DNA of 64,000 bases from TIUS-1 sp964019505 (GCF_964019505.1 NZ_OZ026449.1:758088-822087); one strand, 5' to 3'. Shown: positions 18,607 through 30,788, numbered from the stretch's first letter. Numbers and translations are program-made. Notes: a model not told the origin generated them from the sequence alone.

Positions 18607-21600
18607 CTAACTAAGAAGAGCACTTGGTTTTATTTTTCTAATTTGATTATATGTAACAATCATTGTTGAAGAATAAATTAAGAATAAAATTGCAAATACC
18701 ATTAAAGGCATTCAAAATTCAAAACCTATAGGTAGAACAAATCTAGTATTTGTTGCCACAAGCCCTACCCCTCAAACGAAGAAAAATCACGATGCACTAA
18801 ATCCCACAATAAATACAATTACCACACCAATGATATAAGGAGTCAGTATTTGTCTTAGTACGTAGTAATTACTGTATCCAAGTAATTTCATAGTTGCTAA
18901 GAATTCTTTGTTGTCATTTATAACCAATATAGTTACAAGCAATATAATTATCATCGAAACCAAAACTGCGAGCGTGATCAATCCAATAACTATTATGTTT
19001 ACAATATCTGTTATCTGTGCAAGTATTTGTTTTGACTCATATATTGGGGCCATTGTCTTGAATGTAGATACACCATATCCTTCAACAAATTTATCAAAAT
19101 CAGGTTCTCCAGTTATCGGGTTGATGACATAGTTTCCATTCATACCTTGGGCACTAAAATCTGAAAAGCGTTGTGATGTTGATAACCCCCTTGTCATGTC
19201 TTTGACTTCAGAGTCAGAAGAATATTTATAGTTAAATATTGGAAATGAGTTGTTAAATGATGCATCAATTATTTCATAAATCTCTTTTGTTTCATTATTT
19301 GAACCGTTCATTTGAGATTTAAAAACTTGATACTGAGTTAAATTATTTTCATACTCTTTTGTTTCAATTATTTTTATCAAACTATTTAAAACATCATCTA
19401 CATCATTTTCGCTATAACCCTTAGAAACTAATCATTTTTTGTAATCTTTGTTTTTCGCTGTTTCTGGAACAAATCAACTTCCGAACATTTGTGATTGGGT
19501 CTTGTCATATCCTATTGCTTTATTGGCGTTGTCATTACTTATTCAAGCTTGCAACTGACCATAACTTTTTTGTATTCCAACTACTTCGAATTTTTTAGTG
19601 ACATTTTCAAATCCAATTTTCAAATTACCATCAGAAAATTTTTTATGAATTGCAGTTTGTTCAGTTGATGTTCTTGAAGTTCTTGATGTAATTTCACTAC
19701 CGCCAATTTTAACAGGTGACAACGATAAAATTGAAGCATCAGCAAAGTTCTTACCATCTGTTGATTGCACTGATTTTGCGGAGTTTGATCTAAACTCGGA
19801 TTCATACATTGGGGCTCCACCTCTGTTCATGGCCCCAACTTTTACATCACCTGGTTTTAGTGTTTCAAAATCTTCATCTTCATTATTTTTTGATTCCAAA
19901 GTATCATTTTTTATATCTAATTCAATTAGTGAATTTTTATTTATATTAAATTTCTTTGAAACACTTTCATTAATTATTATTGGTATATATTCATCTTTTG
20001 GTTCTACCTTAAATAGTTCATCTTTGTTTTTATCAAACTCTACCAGTGAATTGTTTTTATCAATACCATTAACTTTTATCAAAGAATTTTGATAAAAAGC
20101 ATCGAACATGGTTCCTCGAGTATCTGTATTAGGATTGAATGGCACAATATTAAAACCAAGTCCATAATCCTTATTGTTATTAATCGCATCCTTCATATAT
20201 TCTTGAACAAAATACGGGGCTCTTGAATAACCCGTTTCTAGAATAGCAACACCAATTCTGTTATCAACCATTGAAATAAATCATGTGACCAAATGTCTAT
20301 TTAGATCCATTATTTTATCAACTGTTCACTTTTTTTCATCTTGTAATTCTGAGTTTGACAAGTCAATTAAATCAATGATTTCATCATTGATAACTAATTC
20401 CAAGTCGTGACCGTTATCTTTTTTGACTATTTTTAAATCATCAACAGACTTTGGTTCACTAAATAATATATTTTTACCCTTAGATAAAAAGTGACTTCTA
20501 TTTATTTTTTCATCAACTTTTTTTACATCAACAAAATTATTTTCATTTATTAAAAATTCTTGATTTACAGTCAAGGGCGGACCGACAATATATGTTTGAT
20601 AAAACTCTAACATATACTTATTAAACAAAATATATTGTTCCCTTGTTGGTTTTTTTGTTAATTCTGTATCCTTTATTACATTAGATAAATTTCTCTTTAA
20701 GTTTGTGTAATCAGTTCATTGCGTAAGCAATGCTTGCATTGCAATTCCACCGATAATACCAGAAGGTGTTTTGATGTTTGGCAAACTATCTAACGCTTTG
20801 AAGAAACCGGTTGAAAAAGTCGTTCAATCTGAAAATCCTAATCTAGCCCAGGCTGTTGTACTTTCTAGTGGGATATCGTGATTGTAATAAAAGTTACTAA
20901 TATCGCCTGTTATAAATTGTTCATAAATTTTATTAGTATCAAAAATCACTTTTCCAAGTTCGTCTGTTGTCACGGCGTTAGAAGTATAAGCTTGTGTTTT
21001 TGGCGAAACTCCATTTTTCTCTGTAGAGACACCTCCCATTGATATATCTAATAACTTTGCATCAGCATTATTTGGTATCGGAAATCCCCAACCTTCCATT
21101 TTATTATTTTTATCTGGGTTGTATGTCTTATAAAAAGATAACGGGTTAGACGAGATTGGGTCATTGTATTCAACTTTATTTTGATAGTTAAGACCATCAA
21201 ATGCCTTATCTTTATTAGAATCCAAAATTTTTGGAGTAATCACTGTTATCGATAAAATAAATGTTGAAACAATTATTGTTAATAATGTTCCTAGATATTT
21301 TTGTCATGAAGTTGAAAGAACTGCCACTCTTAATCTTGGTTCGAATTTTTTTCTTCTTGAACCAATGCTTTTGATTTTCATTTGTATAAACCCGATTGAA
21401 TTGGAATTCATTTTTGTCAGCAATCTTGATGGTGTCTCTTTTATTGTTAAATAAGCACACAAGAATGTAATTGCCAATAATGCAAATCAAGTTGTAAATA
21501 TTGAGTTAACCAATGATATGACATTGAAACTTGACATCACAAACGAAACCGAAAAGAAGCTAGAGAAAACATCCATTATTAATGGTGATATCAATATTGA

Positions 21601-22878
21601 AACAACGTATCCTATTGTCACACCAATTGCCCCCGATATCATCGGAACAGCTACAAAATTATTAACAATTTCTAACTTCTTAACCCCCAGTGCCTTCAAT
21701 ATACCAAGTTGAGTTCTAAATATTTCAACTTGCTTTCTAAGCATGATTATTAACGCGAACAATGAAATTCCTGCCACAACAACCAATAGTGTAATTATTA
21801 CAACTTTATACGCAATTACAACTTGGTCTAGTAACATGGTTCTTTGTGAGAAAATATAATCTCCATCATTGTAACCATAAACAACTTTTTGGTTACCCGC
21901 ATTGTTACCTGTTACTTTTTTAAACTCATTATCTATAGTTTTTAAATCGTATTTTATTGAGTTAAATTTTGCAGAATAATAAACCTCACTACCATAACTT
22001 GATGTTGGCATTAGTGATGATTCTGTTACACTTTGTAAATAAAATGGACTATCACCATCAACGACCATACCAAAATGTGATGGGTGCACATATGCAACCA
22101 TATTTGTTTTTGCATTTGGTATCACTGATGTTTCATCAATTATTGGGGATGTGAAATCCGCAGATGTACCAAAACCAACAATTTGCATTCAATAATATTT
22201 TTTATACTGTTCTGGTAAATCGGTGTTTATATTAACAACACCTTCTAGGTCTTTCTTTACTTCAGGATTATCTCTAACGTTTAGAGTATCTCCTTGCTTG
22301 TCCAATTGAACGCGGACAATGTCTCCAATTTTTAAGCTATTTTCTTTTGCAAAATTTTCATTGATGATTATTTCTTTTTTTGCTTCAATAACATCAGTAG
22401 AAAAATTTTTACCTTTTGATATTACTAAACTATCAACGTTGATTTCATTTGTGAAATCAACGTCTTCACTACTTATGTTTGTTTTTGCTAATGCTTTTAT
22501 TTTTATTTTTTCACCATCATTTGTTACGTTGCTAAAAACTCTACCTTCTGTTCTTGATCAAGAAAAGTCATACTTTTCTTTTTGTGATAACTGATTGACA
22601 TAGTATTGTTGTATTAACGTTTGATTTTCTGGTAATTCTTCATCCACTGGTTGCTTTAACCTGTTGTCTGGATTGATGCTAAAAATGAAATCATTTTGTT
22701 TTGATTCTATTTTTAGTCTGTCACTCCCACCTATAATAGTTTCTTTTGTTATGGCTGAAATTGATGCTAACAATGCAATTAACATAATCAAAAGCGAAAG
22801 GCCCAATATCTGCATTTTCGTGCGTTTGGCGTTTCTAAAACCATTACGAAGCAAGAGTTTAATTGAACGTAAACTCAT
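18607..22878 (-). CDS. Very large FtsX-family ABC transporter permease
   Basis: A 1,423-aa membrane protein with the MacB/FtsX permease layout. An N-terminal helix (residues about 20-45) is followed by a 250-residue outer domain. Three helices near residues 345-480 follow, including the loop LGILKALGVKKLEIVNNF. A second helix near 535-555 leads to an outer domain of about 650 residues, and the last three helices (about 1265-1410) contain the loop ATMKLLGYSNYYVLRQIL. No ATPase partner is adjacent. RBS AGGAG precedes ATG 22878. Such permeases export or extract lipids, lipoproteins or peptides; the substrate is unknown. Confidence 0.88.
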
Positions 22879-22914
22879 TTTATTCTCTCCTGTAATTTTT
22901 TGATATATAAAAAA

Positions 22915-23607
22915 TTACACCAAAGGAGGAGTTTGTGCTTTTTTGATTTCCTTTAATTTTTGACTAAATAATATTGTTACTTCTAGTTCTTCTTCAAAAT
23001 TAGAAAATAGAACATTTTTAAAAAATGTAAACAACTTAAAATATAAAAACAATTTTACAATTTTATCTTCGTTTTCATCATGGGCAAAATTTTTGGAAAT
23101 GATAATTAGCTGTTCATGATCAAAAGATCTCATTCTTTTAATTTTCATTTTCAAAATTACATTTATTATTGTATAAACAACAAACAAAACAAAAGCAACT
23201 ATGCCGAATAATAATGTGACTAGAAATAAATATTTCATCGCTACGGTTCTTAAAATGAATTCTAATGATATTAGATTATATGTTTCCATAAATATCATAA
23301 AAAATTTAACTGTAACTAACGCTGCGAAGATTACTGCAATTCACAAAGCGAAGATTACTTTTTTATTTTTGTTTATTTTATTAATGTTTTTGATGTTTTT
23401 GATGTTTCTAGTTTCTGCCAAACAAAATATTGTTGCATTTATAAATGACAACACAAGAACTGAGAGAACCATAAATGCAACAATCATTGAATTATAATTA
23501 ATTTTTCTTGAAATCAAATCAATCTTATCAATAGCAAAAAATATAATTAAAACAATTACAAATAAAATAAAAATATTTTCTAACTTATTCTTCAACTTAA
23601 TTAACAT
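22915..23607 (-). CDS. Small multi-pass membrane protein, unrecognised
   Basis: A 230-aa protein with about four hydrophobic segments (near residues 10-25, 38-65, 85-105 and 122-148) and a charged C-terminal domain. Between helices 2 and 3 it has an Asn/Lys/Ile repeat (NIKNINKINKNKK). RBS GGAG is 7 nt before the ATG. It lies 36 nt upstream of the FtsX-like gene in the same direction, so it may be its partner. Family not recognised. Confidence 0.75.
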
Positions 23608-23675
23608 TAGTTTTCTCCAATTTTGATAATTATAGTCCTTTAAAATGGAGTTGGAATAATTTTGAAAAATAAATA

Positions 23676-23701
23676 AAAAAATAGTCTCGATGACTATTTT
23701 T
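23676..23701 (-). terminator. Terminator of the fba unit
   Basis: Stem AAAATAGTC/GACTATTTT (23677-23685 with 23692-23700), loop TCGAT, T-rich tail on the minus strand. It contains the stop codon of the 56-codon frame next to it. Confidence 0.85.
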
Positions 23702-23864
23702 CTTTATTAGCCTTTAGACCATCTGGTCCATTAAGGTCATATGCTTTAATTCACTTTCTAAGTGAAGACCCACTAATATTTCGTGTTGGAGCAAAATTTT
23801 CAATTGTTGCTCCAGACTTTTTAAAATCTTTGACTATTGTTTCTTTGTCTTTTCAATTGACCAA
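23694..23864 (-). pseudogene. HTH fragment resembling an IS3/IS150-type OrfA N-terminus
   Basis: A short frame of about 56 codons between fba and its terminator. It has no ATG; TTG at 23862 is the first plausible start and there is no clear SD. The pattern VKDFKKSGATIENFAPTRNI, then SSLRKWIKAYDLNGPDGLK, matches the helix-turn-helix region of IS3-family OrfA-like proteins. A stop lies just upstream. It may be a transposase remnant, or a small protein expressed by coupling to fba from TTG. Confidence 0.45.
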
Positions 23865-23883
23865 GAAAAATTCGGTTTAGCTA

Positions 23884-24774
23884 TTAAGCTTTCCCTTTAC
23901 ATCCAAAGATTTCTGTTAATTCATTAAATGTGTTTTGTATTGCTTTGAATCCTGGAGCTAATAATTTACGAGGGTCAAAACCTTTCGCTTCATCATCAAG
24001 ATCTTTCCTTGATTCTATGTATGCACGTGTTGCATCTCTAAATGATAATTGTAGTTCTGTGTTTACGTTTATTTTTGAAATTCCTAATGATATAGCTTTT
24101 TTAACTTGATCAGTTGGGATTCCTGAACCACCGTGTAATACCATTGGTATTTTTGATGCTTCTTGTAATGTTTCTAATGTTTCAAAAGATAGTGATTTTC
24201 ATCATTCTGGGTATTGACCATGAATGTTTCCAATTCCGGCTGCTAACATTGTAATTCCTAATGAAGTCATTTCTGATGCTTGTTTAGGATCTCCAAGTTC
24301 ACCTTGTCCAACAACTCCGTCTTCTTCACCACCAATTGAACCAATTTCTGCTTCAATTGATACTTCGTATTTTTTAGCAAAAGCAATTAATTCTTTTGTT
24401 TTTGCAATGTTTTCTTCGTATGGTAAATGTGATCCATCGAACATTACTGATGAGTATCCGGCTTCGATACATTTTTTAGCCATTTCTACTGTTTGACCGT
24501 GATCTAAGTGTAGAGCTACTGGTACTGTGATGTTTAATTCATCAAGTAATCCATTAACCATTCCTACTACTACTTTAACTCCACCCATGTATTTTACGGC
24601 ACCCTCTGATGTTCCTAAGATAACTGGTGTTTTTGAAGTTTGTGCAGCTTCAAGAATTGCTTTAGTTCATTCTAAGTTGTTGATGTTGAAGTGTCCAACT
24701 GCGTATTTTCCTTTGTGCGCAGCGTCCAACATAGCCTTAGCACTTACTAATTTTTTGTGATAAACTTTTGACAT
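23884..24774 (-). CDS. fba: Class II fructose-1,6-bisphosphate aldolase
   Basis: A 296-aa zinc aldolase of glycolysis (FBP to DHAP + G3P), the main ATP pathway in mollicutes. Signature VALHLDHGQTVEM with the catalytic Asp and first zinc His, IEAEIGSIGGEEDG, zinc His in NIHGQYPEW and in VLHGGSGIP, and substrate loop KINVNTELQ. RBS GGAGG is well placed before ATG 24774. The gene is apparently monocistronic apart from the short HTH frame behind it. Confidence 0.97.
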
Positions 24775-24873
24775 TTTTTGTCCTCCATAATATGTATGGA
24801 TATATTTTACCTTTTAAACTTTCATATATGTTGATAAATAAATAAAATAATTTATTTTTTATAATAATTGCAA

Positions 24874-24899
24874 ATAAAAAAACACCTCAATGAGGCGTT
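24874..24899 (-). terminator. Terminator of the purine permease gene
   Basis: Stem AACGCCTC/GAGGTGTT (one mismatch) read on the minus strand, followed by seven T. Confidence 0.85.
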
Positions 24900-24915
24900 G
24901 TAACTTATATGTTTT

Positions 24916-26322
24916 CTAATTCCAGATGAGTGCAATGAAATAAATTGCAAATGCTATAGCCAGTACTCAGAGCATTGGTTTTATTTCTTTTGCACGTTTA
25001 TACATAACTTCAAGTATTACATAAAATATAACTCCAAATCCAATTCCGTTTGTAATTGAGAATGTTGTTACCATTAATAAAATCATGATAAATGTCATTG
25101 TTGAAATTGCATAGTTTTTTCAATTAATCTTTCCAATATTACTGATCATTAATGTCCCAACATAAACTGACGCAGCACCCGTTAATGCTGTTGGTATCAT
25201 TTGGAATATTGGAAATAATGGAATCGCTAGCGCAAACATTCCTGCAGTAAACACTGCTGATAATCCAGTTCTCGCACCCGATGAAATTCCTATTGTTGAT
25301 TCGAGGAACGCCGTTGTTGGAGATGTTCCTGTGGCAGATCCAATAACTGAACCTAGTGAATCTGATATAACTTGTTTTTTTGAAATTTTAATTTCCGTTT
25401 CTAATTCTTCGGACAATTTCGAAACAGCAACTAATTGCGTTCCTGTTGAGTCAAAGAATGATAAAAATAACATTGTCAAAATTGATAGATAAAACGTTGG
25501 GCTTGTTCAAATTTCGGTATTTGAAATTTGTTTTCAAGTGTTTTCAATGTTCATAGAAAAACCACTAAAATCATCATAACTTCACCCTTTTCATTTAGCG
25601 GCGTCCAACCCACCTTCTACAATTATATTGTTTTCTTGTAGTCCAGGAATATTTGCAAGTATCAGTGTTGGTACCATCATAATTAGAAGTGCAAATATAA
25701 TCCCACCTTTTATATTTTTGATGTGAAAAAATAGAATTAAGAACAATGTTGAAAATGACAACAACAACGTCAATCACATATCTCCAAAGTTTGATAGCTC
25801 AGCCACCGGTATTCCAGTTGGTGCCTCAAACACGTGCATAGAAGTCAGTCCAACATAAGCAATAAAGAAACCTACCGCAACAGAAATAGCCATATGCAGT
25901 TGTTCTGGCATTGCATATATTATCGCTAACCTAGCTGGAGTGATTGATAGAGCAAAGAATAATATTGAACCGATCATGCAAGCAACCAATGCCCCTTCGT
26001 ATCCAATTCCAGATCTAGCAAGAGAAAATGCAAACATCGCATTCAACCCCATACCCGGAGCTGCCACAATTGGAACATTCGCAAATAGACCCAATATTAA
26101 TGTTGATACAATTATTGTTATTGCAGTTGCAATAAACACACCACCCGATGACATTAAAATCTCATCTCCATTAATTGATGGCGCAGTTCCAAGCATTGTC
26201 GGATTAACGCTTAGTATGTATAAGATCGACACAAACGAAACTAGACCACCAATAAATTCTTGACGAATAGTGGTCTTCATATCGTTTAATCTGAAATAAC
26301 TATCTATTTTTTTGATTAACAT
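24916..26322 (-). CDS. pbuG: NCS2/AzgA-type purine permease (guanine/hypoxanthine)
   Basis: A 468-aa permease with about 12-14 membrane helices. Family motifs: AAPGMGLNAMFAFS near residue 85, TGTQLVAVS near 280, and SATGTSPTTAFLESTIGISSG near 315. PbuG/AzgA members import guanine, hypoxanthine or adenine with protons; this fits the purine-salvage genes here. SD GGAG precedes ATG 26322. Its 5' leader (26323-26455) contains hairpins that may control expression. Exact substrate is not determined by sequence. Confidence 0.92.
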
Positions 26323-26455
26323 TTTTTCTCCTTTTAAACACTTTTTGTTTCTTACAAAATAAAAGAACGAACTTAGTTCGTTTTTTTAAAGTGATTACCT
26401 TTTAAAAAAATTATGAGATTTTGCAGACTCACAAGGTGTATTTGTTTCCTAAAAG
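26323..26455 (-). promoter_or_regulatory. Structured 5' leader of the purine permease gene
   Basis: About 130 nt between the predicted start site and the SD. Elements in transcript order: ACACCTT that can pair with a later AAGGT; an inner TGAG/CTCA hairpin; a perfect 7-bp hairpin AACGAAC/GTTCGTT (26366-26382) followed by a T-rich stretch; and CACTTT that can pair with AAAGTG next to the SD. It does not show the conserved core of known purine riboswitches that I can recognise. A cis-regulatory RNA is inference. Confidence 0.45.
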
Positions 26456-26485
26456 ATATTAGCATAGGAAAATAAAAAAATTGAA
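26456..26485 (-). promoter_or_regulatory. Purine permease promoter, extended -10
   Basis: Minus strand TGCTAATAT (plus 26456-26464), an extended -10, with a weak TTCAAT at -35 about 18 bp upstream. It lies just after the rpoE terminator. Confidence 0.5.
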
Positions 26486-26503
26486 ATAAATCCAATTTTT
26501 TTA
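26472..26503 (-). terminator. rpoE terminator
   Basis: Stem AAAAAAATTG/CAATTTTTTT with a 9-nt loop; read on the minus strand it follows the rpoE stop by 8 nt. Confidence 0.75.
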
Positions 26504-26510
26504 TTTTTTA

Positions 26511-26885
26511 TTAATATTCGTCGTCGCTATCAATTTCAGATGAGTTTTCCCCATCTTTGTTGTCTTCGTCAAATTCAAGTGTTTCGCCTGCAAAGTCAGC
26601 TTCATCAAAGAATTCTGTTGTTTCAAAATTGTCTAAGTAGTCATATTGTTTTTTGATTTCATCAAGTTTTAAGTTTTTTCTTAATGCTCAGTTTCCATCT
26701 GCTGTTAGTGCAAACCTGTTATCTAAAACTAGATCAGAATATAAATCTGCTAATAGGTCGTTTTTTTGTGTTTTTGATAGTTTCATATCTTTAGAAATTT
26801 CCGTTCAAATTTTTTCAAATGAAACAGTGTCTTCTTTTGATTTATCAAGTATATTGAATACTTGTTCGATTATTGAGTGGCTCAT
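26511..26885 (-). CDS. rpoE: RNA polymerase delta subunit
   Basis: A 124-aa protein with the delta architecture: N-terminal winged-helix HARE-HTH domain (residues 1-85; FEKIWTEISKDMKLSKTQKNDLLADLYSDL and a DNRFALTADGNWALR strand) and an acidic tail of about 35 residues rich in Asp/Glu. Delta modulates RNA polymerase recycling and promoter selectivity in Firmicutes and relatives. TGA codons encode two of the Trp. RBS AAAGGAG. It is followed by its own terminator. Confidence 0.92.
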
Positions 26886-26912
26886 AATACTCCTTTGTAT
26901 TTGTGTTTAATG

Positions 26913-28109
26913 TTATTCTACCAAATGTTGCACATATATATACAACTCTTTGATTGATTTGTTTCTATTAATTTTTGAATTGATAATTCTACTTGCTTCA
27001 CTTAAAGTTATTAGCTTATTGTTTTCAATAAAACAAACACTTTTTGGATCATTTTTTGGTAGGTCAGAATAGATCGCAACTTCATTATATTTGATTACTC
27101 TAAAGTAATATTTGTTGTTCAGATTTGATTCTGATTTTAATTTTTCAAATTCAGCTTTAGATAAAGTAAATGAAACCTTGTGGCATCTTCTATTTATTAA
27201 TCTATCGCTTAAATCAGATAAAGTTTTGTCATCTTCAGAAATCATATCTGAAATAATGTTAGTCATTCTGTAGTCATCAAGTAGGTAAAACTTATCTACT
27301 GGTATCACTTTGTTTTCAATGATTTCTTTAATGTATTCTAATGATTCTTTATTTTTAAATTCATATCCTTCTTTTACTAAATCACGAACTCTTTCAACTC
27401 AAAACATTAATGTGTATTTGAAACCAAGCGATGTTTTGTGACGATACACTTGTTCATACATGTGATATCTTCCAACAAAGTAATCTTCAATTGCATGTAT
27501 TACTTTTTTTGAAAACACAATTCTGTTTTCTTTAACAGACATATTTGAAAGAATATAATCAATATCAAAACTCGAATAAGGTACACCAACGTTGAAAGCA
27601 TCTCTCATCATGTAGTCAAATCTATCAGCATCAATCTGTGATGAGATGATTGTATTTAATACATTGTTCTTATGTTTGCCCTCTATAATAGAACAGATTG
27701 CTTCAATATCCATATTATGTTTTTTAAGCACATCATTTATCTCAGTATTACCCCTAATGATGTCAATGGTGTAACTCTCGTGTGGTTGTGAGGATACAAC
27801 TTCAAAGTTGTGCGAAAAAGGTCCATGACCGATGTCATGTAACAATCCAGCTATTTTTAAAGATATCTTTTCATCATCAGTTATTTCGTTTTTTAAACCC
27901 TCTGAAGTTACAAATCTATTTACAACAAAAAACGTACCAACACAATGATTAAACCTTGTGTGTGTAGCTGTCGGGAAAACAAATTCAGTTGAGCCAAGTT
28001 GTTTGATTCTTCTTAGTCTTTGAAACTCTTTTGTATTAATTAAGTCAACATAAACTTGTTCATCAATCATTATTGATTTGTGAATATTATCTCTAATTAT
28101 TTTTAACAT
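26913..28109 (-). CDS. HD-domain phosphohydrolase (SAMHD1/dGTPase-like)
   Basis: A 398-aa protein. Metal-binding motifs: HTRFNHCVGTF (His), GLLHDIGHGPFSH (HD pair), and QIDADRFDYMMRDA (distal Asp). Length and motif order place it with SAMHD1-like dNTP triphosphohydrolases, not RelA or RNase Y. It could balance dNTP pools. It lies 1 nt after gltX in the same operon; rpoE follows 27 nt later. Confidence 0.88.
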
Positions 28110-28110
28110 C

Positions 28111-29541
28111 TTAAATTCCCTTTAAGTTATTGATAACTTTTTCTTTACCTAATAACATAATTATTTTTGCAAGTTCTGGTCCGTGTGACTGAGTTGTAAT
28201 CATTATTCTTGTGGGCATGAAAAGATCTTTACCTTTTATGTTTAACTCTTGTCCAACTTTTTTTATTGCGTCTTTAATTGACTGTTCATCAAAATTGATT
28301 TTTGACATTTCGTCAATTAAAGCTTTGTTTAAATTTTTGTATTCAAATGCTTTTAATGTTTTTAAATCTTCACTTGATACTTTTCTATCAATGAAAAATA
28401 AATCTAAGTGATCATTTATTTGAATTCCAAATTCAATTTCTTTTTTGAATAATAATAGAAGCTGATTAAACTCGTCTTCACTAAATTTTGATAGGTCATA
28501 TTTTGAATCTACAAATTCTTTTACAAAAGTTAAATATTCTTTGTCTTCGATTTTTTTCATTCACACTGAGTTTAATCATTGCAATTTTTTAACATCAAAT
28601 GTTGATGGTGATTTTGAAAATCTCTTTTCATCAAAGATTTTAATTAGTTCTTCTTTTGTGAAAATTTCTTCTTCACCCCCAGGTGATCAACCAAGTAAAG
28701 AGATGTAGTTAAAAATTGCTTCAGGTAAATATCCTAATGATTTATATTGTGATATGAAGAAGTCTTGATTCCCACTTCTCTTTGATAGTTTTTTTCTATT
28801 GTCATCTACAATTAAAGTCATGTGACCATAAGTTGGTGCTGTTCATTTGAATGCTTCAAAAACCATTAATTGTTTTGGTGTATTTGATATATGTTCTTCA
28901 CCTCTAACAACATGTGAAATTTCCATGTCGAAATCATCAATTACAACTGCAAAGTTATATGTTGCAACTCCGTTTGATTTGATCATTACTCAATCACCAA
29001 TTTCATTAGATTCGAATTTTATTTCACCTCTAACCATATCGTTGATTGAATATTCTTTGTTACCTTCAACTTTGAATCTAATGTTAAATTCTTTAGATTC
29101 ATTTTTTGATATTTCTTCTTTTGAAAGCTCTCTACATGTACCTGCGTATCTTGTTGCAATTACACCTCTTTGTTTTTGTTTTTCTCTTTCTTCTTCTAGT
29201 TTTTCAGAAGAACAAAAACATTTATATGCAAATCCTTTTTCTATTAACTTATTTGCATAATCTTTATAAACTTCTAATTTTTCTGTTTGTTTATACATTC
29301 CGTATTTTTTAACTGGTTTTAAAAAAGATTCATCTGGTGTAATTGATAATCAATCTAAGTTATCAAATTGTGATTCAATTGCATCCTCAACATTTCTTTC
29401 AAAATCTGTATCTTCTATTCTTACAATAAAATCACCTTTGTGGTGTTTTGCAAAAAGAAAATTCATTAGTGCTGTCCTTGTGTTTCCTATGTGTAAATAC
29501 CCTGTTGGAGACGGAGCATAACGTAATCTAACTTTTTTCAT
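28111..29541 (-). CDS. gltX: Glutamyl-tRNA synthetase
   Basis: A 476-aa class I synthetase. The HIGH-like motif HIGN is in RYAPSPTGYLHIGNTRTAL near residue 15, IVRIEDTD follows, and the KMSKS-equivalent is KKLSKRSGN near 245. In organisms without GlnRS it charges both tRNA-Glu and tRNA-Gln. The start is ATG 29541 with GAGG 6 nt upstream; the in-frame ATG at 29553 overlaps that SD. Normal length. Several Trp are TGA. Confidence 0.96.
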
Positions 29542-29616
29542 TTGTAACCTCATTGATGTTATTTTAACAAATTAATACTTTTCATTGGTTTATATTTTTA
29601 AAGTGTTCTTCTAGAA

Positions 29617-29646
29617 AATAAAAAACAATTTTTAAATTGTTTTTTA
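29617..29646 (-). terminator. ychF terminator
   Basis: Stem ACAATT/AATTGT flanked by A and T runs, containing the ychF stop (29644-29646). Confidence 0.75.
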
Positions 29647-30741
29647 TCTATTAAATTTAAAGTGACAAACATCACCATCTTGGACAATGTAGGTTTTTCC
29701 TTCAAGTCTCATTTTTCCACCAGCCTTTAAATCAGCTTCATTTTTAAAAACCATCATGTCATCATAAGAATAAACTTCTGCTTTAATAAATCCCTTTTCG
29801 AAATCGGTGTGAATTATCCCAGCACAAACTGGAGCTGTTGATCCAGTTTTAAATTGTCAACCTCTTGCTTCTTGTGGCCCACAAGTAAAGTAAGTCTTTA
29901 GGTCTAATAATTTGTAAGCTGTTTTAATTAACATTTCCAATCCAGTTTCTTCAACTCCAAGCTCACTTAGGAAAACCATTTTTTCTTCATGTTCTAATTC
30001 AGTCAATTCTTCTTCTAAGCGTGCACAAATTTTTACACATTCATTTCCATTAGCTTTAGCATAATCACTTAATTTTTTATAGTTTTCTGAATCTTCAGCA
30101 AGTTCATCATCATTCACATTTCCAACATAAATTATTTTTTTAGAAGTTAGTAACTGGAATGATTTAGCCATTTCAAATTCGTCATCTGTTAATTTCATTT
30201 GACTAATCATTAATGCATCAGATAACCCTTGTTTTAATTTAAGTAGTAAGTCGTGTTCAACTATGGCTTCTTTATCTTTACCACCTCTCGCTTTGGGTGC
30301 TATACGAGAAATTCTTTTATCAACAGATCCTTCATCAGCATAAATCAATTCTAGTTGTATTGTTTCAATATCCCTAATAGGGTTTACACTACCATCAACA
30401 TGAGTTATGTCCTTTGATTCAAAACATCTAACAACTTGACATATAGCGTCTGTTTCTCTGATGTTTGCAAGGAACGCATTTCCCAAACCTTCACCTTTTG
30501 AAGCTCCAGCAATCAACCCAGCAATATCAACAAATTCAATTGTTGTTGATATAATTTTTTTTGAGTTAAATACTTTCGCAAGATTATCTAATCTAACATC
30601 TGGCACTTCTACTACCCCTACGTTTGGACTTATTGTTGCAAATGGGTAATTTGCAGCTTCCACTTTTGAATTTGTTATTGCATTAAACAATGTAGATTTA
30701 CCAACATTTGGTAATCCAACAATTCCTACTTTTAGTGCCAT
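29644..30741 (-). CDS. ychF: Ribosome-associated ATPase YchF (Obg family)
   Basis: A 365-aa P-loop protein. G1 is GLPNVGKSTLF (residues 8-18), G3 DIAGLIAGASKGEGLGN, and the G4 position is NVNDDE in place of NKxD, the reason YchF/OLA1 prefers ATP. A coiled-coil insert and a C-terminal TGS domain (FTCGPQEARGW, ending VCHFKFNR) follow. It binds ribosomes and affects stress responses. SD AAGGAG precedes ATG 30741. Confidence 0.96.
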
Positions 30742-30756
30742 TAATGTTTCTCCTTA

Positions 30757-30788
30757 ATAAAAATCAACTACTGTTGTAATTGATTTTT
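30757..30788 (-). terminator. parB terminator
   Basis: Imperfect stem AATCAACTAC/GTAATTGATT with loop TGTT and T-rich flank on the minus strand, reaching the parB stop. Confidence 0.7.

Noticed and set aside
21215..21490. 91-codon minus-strand frame inside the FtsX-like gene
   Set aside because: A different frame of the same strand; the FtsX frame runs through with matching flanks.
26366..26382. Hairpin AACGAAC/GTTCGTT as a plain plus-strand terminator
   Set aside because: No plus-strand gene precedes it; it is more likely part of the minus-strand purine permease leader.
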